A DNA stretch of 64,000 bases from assembly GCA_002711845.1 (NCBI GenBank), contig PASF01000002.1, positions 286,224 to 350,223 on the forward strand, read 5' to 3'. The notes beneath the pieces are model-generated. The model saw only the letters and a program-made list of their open reading frames with translations, had not been told where the DNA came from and searched no databases. The translations under genes were made by a program, and so were the position numbers. The stretch comes from Gammaproteobacteria bacterium (lineage in GTDB: Bacteria > Pseudomonadota > Gammaproteobacteria > Pseudomonadales > Pseudohongiellaceae). This document shows positions 62,271 through 64,000 of the stretch, piece by piece (position 1 is the stretch's first letter; each line of letters opens with the position of its first letter).

Positions 62271-63743
62271 ATGTGGCGTTCTATTTACGTGTACGCCTGG
62301 TGCCTGACTCTGTTGTCCCCGGGAGTGCTGGCCCAGTCCCAGTCCCAGACCCAGCCCCTGACGATTGGCAGCAAGCTGTACACTGAAAATGTGCTGCTGG
62401 GCCATCTGGCAGCGCAGTCACTGGAAGAGGCCGGTTATTCAACCTTCCATAACGAACAGCTGGGCGGCACCCGAATCCTCTGGAATGCTCTGCTCAGCGG
62501 TGGAATCGATGTCTATCCTGACTATACCGGCACCATCACTGAAGAAATCCTGGCAGGTCAGGGCATCAGCAGCCGGCAGGACATGGTGACGGCATTGTCG
62601 GCTGTCGGGGTGGGTGTTACCGGCAACATCGGGTTTAACAACACCTACGCCCTGGGTATGCGACGTGAACAGGCCGAGGCGCTGGGGATTGAGACGATCA
62701 GCGATCTGCGTGCCCATACGGATCTGCGTTTTGGTTTCAGCAATGAGTTCATGGAGCGACAGGACGGCTGGCCGGGGGTCCGCGCCGAGTACGGACTGGC
62801 GCCGCTGAGCGTGACCGGGCTCGATCACGCCCTGGCCTATCGCGGCATCGCCAGTGGCAACATAGATGTGCTGGATCTTTACTCCACAGACCCGGAGATT
62901 GCCTTTTACGATCTGGTGGCACTGATCGATGATCAGCAGTTTTTCCCTGATTATGACGCGGTGTTTCTCTATCGGGACACTCTGTCGCCTGCTGCGGCGG
63001 CCGCGCTGGAACGTTTTACCGGCGCAATCGATGAAACGGCCATGATCGCCATGAATGCGGCCGTCAAACTCGACCAGCGCGACGATGCCATGGTCGCCGG
63101 CGACTTTATGAGCAGCCGCTTCGGGGTTGTCTCCGAACCATCGTCAAGCGGGCTGTGGCCGCGGTTTGTGCAAAACACGCTGGATCACCTCACGCTGGTA
63201 TCGATCTCTCTGGGAATGGCCATTTTGGTGGCTATTCCAATGGGTGTGCTGGCGGCCAAGGTACGCAGTCTGGAGTCCGTGTTGCTGGGCATCAGCAGCG
63301 TCCTGCAGACCATTCCGTCACTGGCGCTGCTGGTGCTGATGATACCGCTGTTCGGTATCGGCGCCCTGCCTGCCATCGTGGCCATGTTTCTGTACAGCCT
63401 GTTGCCGATTGTGCGCAATACCCATGCCGGGATCAGGCAGATACCGGCAACGGTGATGGAGTCAGCCTGGGCGCTGGGCTTGCCCAATTCCCTGATCCTG
63501 AGACGCATTGAATTGCCCATGGCGATCCCGTCAATTCTATCCGGCATCAAGATATCAGCCGTCATGAACGTCGGCGTCGCGACCCTGGGTGCTTTGATTG
63601 GTGCCGGAGGTTACGGACAGCCTATCCTGACCGGCATTCGTCTGGATAACACCGCACTGATTCTGGAAGGGGCGATTCCTGCCGCGGTGCTGGCGCTGCT
63701 GGTTCAGGGTTTTTTTGACCGGGTGGAAAAGCGGATACGGTAA
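62271..63743 (+). CDS. Fused substrate-binding protein and permease of osmolyte ABC transporter
   Basis: A 490-residue fusion. A signal-like start (YVYAWCLTLLSPGVLAQ) is followed by an OpuAC/ProX-like binding domain (LTIGSKLYTENVLLGHLAAQ, ALLSGGIDVYPDYTGTITEEI, GFNNTYALGMRREQA), and then at about residue 305 by an OpuCB-type permease with five helices and the EAA-like loop SAWALGLPNSLILRRIELPMAIPSI. Binding domain first and permease second is the reverse of the OpuABC or BusB order. It begins one base after the ATPase stop. Substrates should be betaine-like compounds; aromatic residues for the cage are plausible but not proven. Confidence 0.92.
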   Translation: MWRSIYVYAWCLTLLSPGVLAQSQSQTQPLTIGSKLYTENVLLGHLAAQSLEEAGYSTFHNEQLGGTRILWNALLSGGIDVYPDYTGTITEEILAGQGISSRQDMVTALSAVGVGVTGNIGFNNTYALGMRREQAEALGIETISDLRAHTDLRFGFSNEFMERQDGWPGVRAEYGLAPLSVTGLDHALAYRGIASGNIDVLDLYSTDPEIAFYDLVALIDDQQFFPDYDAVFLYRDTLSPAAAAALERFTGAIDETAMIAMNAAVKLDQRDDAMVAGDFMSSRFGVVSEPSSSGLWPRFVQNTLDHLTLVSISLGMAILVAIPMGVLAAKVRSLESVLLGISSVLQTIPSLALLVLMIPLFGIGALPAIVAMFLYSLLPIVRNTHAGIRQIPATVMESAWALGLPNSLILRRIELPMAIPSILSGIKISAVMNVGVATLGALIGAGGYGQPILTGIRLDNTALILEGAIPAAVLALLVQGFFDRVEKRIR

Positions 63744-63834
63744 GCAGACCGATGTCAGCAACGTACCTCAATATCGGTTACACTTGCCGGCTAAACAGAC
63801 ATCAATCCACGCAAAACGAATCTACGGGAGCTAC

Positions 63835-64000
63835 ATGACCACACCCTCTACCCATCTGCAAATGTTTTCCACCGTCAGTGAGTCTGGCGAACTGCGCCTG
63901 GAACTGAAAGAAAAGTCCATTCCGGCACTCGAGGCCAACCAGGTGCTGGTGCGCATTGAGGCCACACCGATTAACCCGTCGGATCAGGGCGTGATGTTTG
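63835..64000 (+). CDS. MDR-family (zinc-type alcohol) dehydrogenase, N-terminus only
   Basis: The first 55 residues are present before the window ends. They read as a medium-chain dehydrogenase N-terminus: a strand with ELRLELKEKSIPALEANQVLVRIE followed by the typical TPINPSDQGVMF segment. CGGGAG precedes the ATG. The INPSD motif is common to quinone oxidoreductase and zinc-dependent members, so the subgroup cannot be decided here. Confidence 0.8.
   Translation, partial: MTTPSTHLQMFSTVSESGELRLELKEKSIPALEANQVLVRIEATPINPSDQGVMF

Overview
The window is GC-rich, densely packed bacterial chromosome, most probably from a free-living aerobic gammaproteobacterium. I infer this from gene types rather than from a database search. 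The evidence includes an EarP/EF-P pair with the modifiable Arg32, an Escherichia coli-type IlvD, and the proteobacterial small families YehS, DjlA, YqaA, MtfA and YfiR. There is also a complete pqqABCDE locus. A BCCT carrier, choline dehydrogenase, a betaine-type ABC importer and a sodium/solute symporter fit a saline or marine habitat. I see no rRNA, tRNA, CRISPR array, phage gene, transposase or insertion sequence; this reads as core and light accessory genome. Many genes start with GTG or TTG.

Layout. 1-5.9 kb, minus strand: DUF885 lipoprotein, type I asparaginase, a DedA-family membrane protein, a di-heme cytochrome c peroxidase, a FixH/YtkA-like protein and an unknown membrane-anchored periplasmic protein. 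6-7.6 kb: exported amidase. 7.6-9.8 kb, minus: a YfiR-like periplasmic protein followed by a chemoreceptor whose N-terminus looks like a CHASE8 sensor. 10-19 kb, plus: AbgT transporter, CvfB, S4 protein, YehS, D-Ala-D-Ala dipeptidase, RNase J-like nuclease, DjlA and an M14 peptidase. 19-23.3 kb, minus: histidine kinase, receiver protein and REC-GGDEF-EAL protein in one operon. 23.5-31.1 kb, plus: earP-efp, BCCT transporter-betA, and an exported catalase-peroxidase ending at a strong bidirectional terminator.

31.2-37.4 kb, minus: a compact seven-gene caa3-type cytochrome oxidase operon (subunits II, I and III, a small membrane protein, CtaG and two c-type cytochromes). 37.5-38.7 kb, minus: secreted trypsin-like protease with two C-terminal repeats. 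39-45 kb, plus: a CysD without CysN, then a tight operon of sodium symporter, Gfo/Idh/MocA oxidoreductase, xylose-reductase-like AKR and a 2-oxoglutarate dioxygenase. This looks like uptake and oxidation of an unknown sugar-like compound. 45-47 kb: ilvD. 47-52.2 kb, plus: esterase, then GS-fold amidoligase, class I glutamine-amidotransferase-like hydrolase, YqaA membrane protein, nitrilase-family amidase and MtfA-type metallopeptidase. This is the best candidate for a poorly described system, probably making and breaking amide-linked conjugates.

52.3-56.2 kb, minus: exported MsrA, then proline iminopeptidase-kinase-NarL-type regulator, divergent from pqqA. 56.4-59.7 kb, plus: pqqA (only 23 codons) and pqqBCDE. 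59.8-63.7 kb, plus: SDR, CHAD protein, and an osmolyte ABC importer whose binding protein and permease are fused. The right edge cuts an MDR-family dehydrogenase; the left edge cuts an unknown minus-strand gene.
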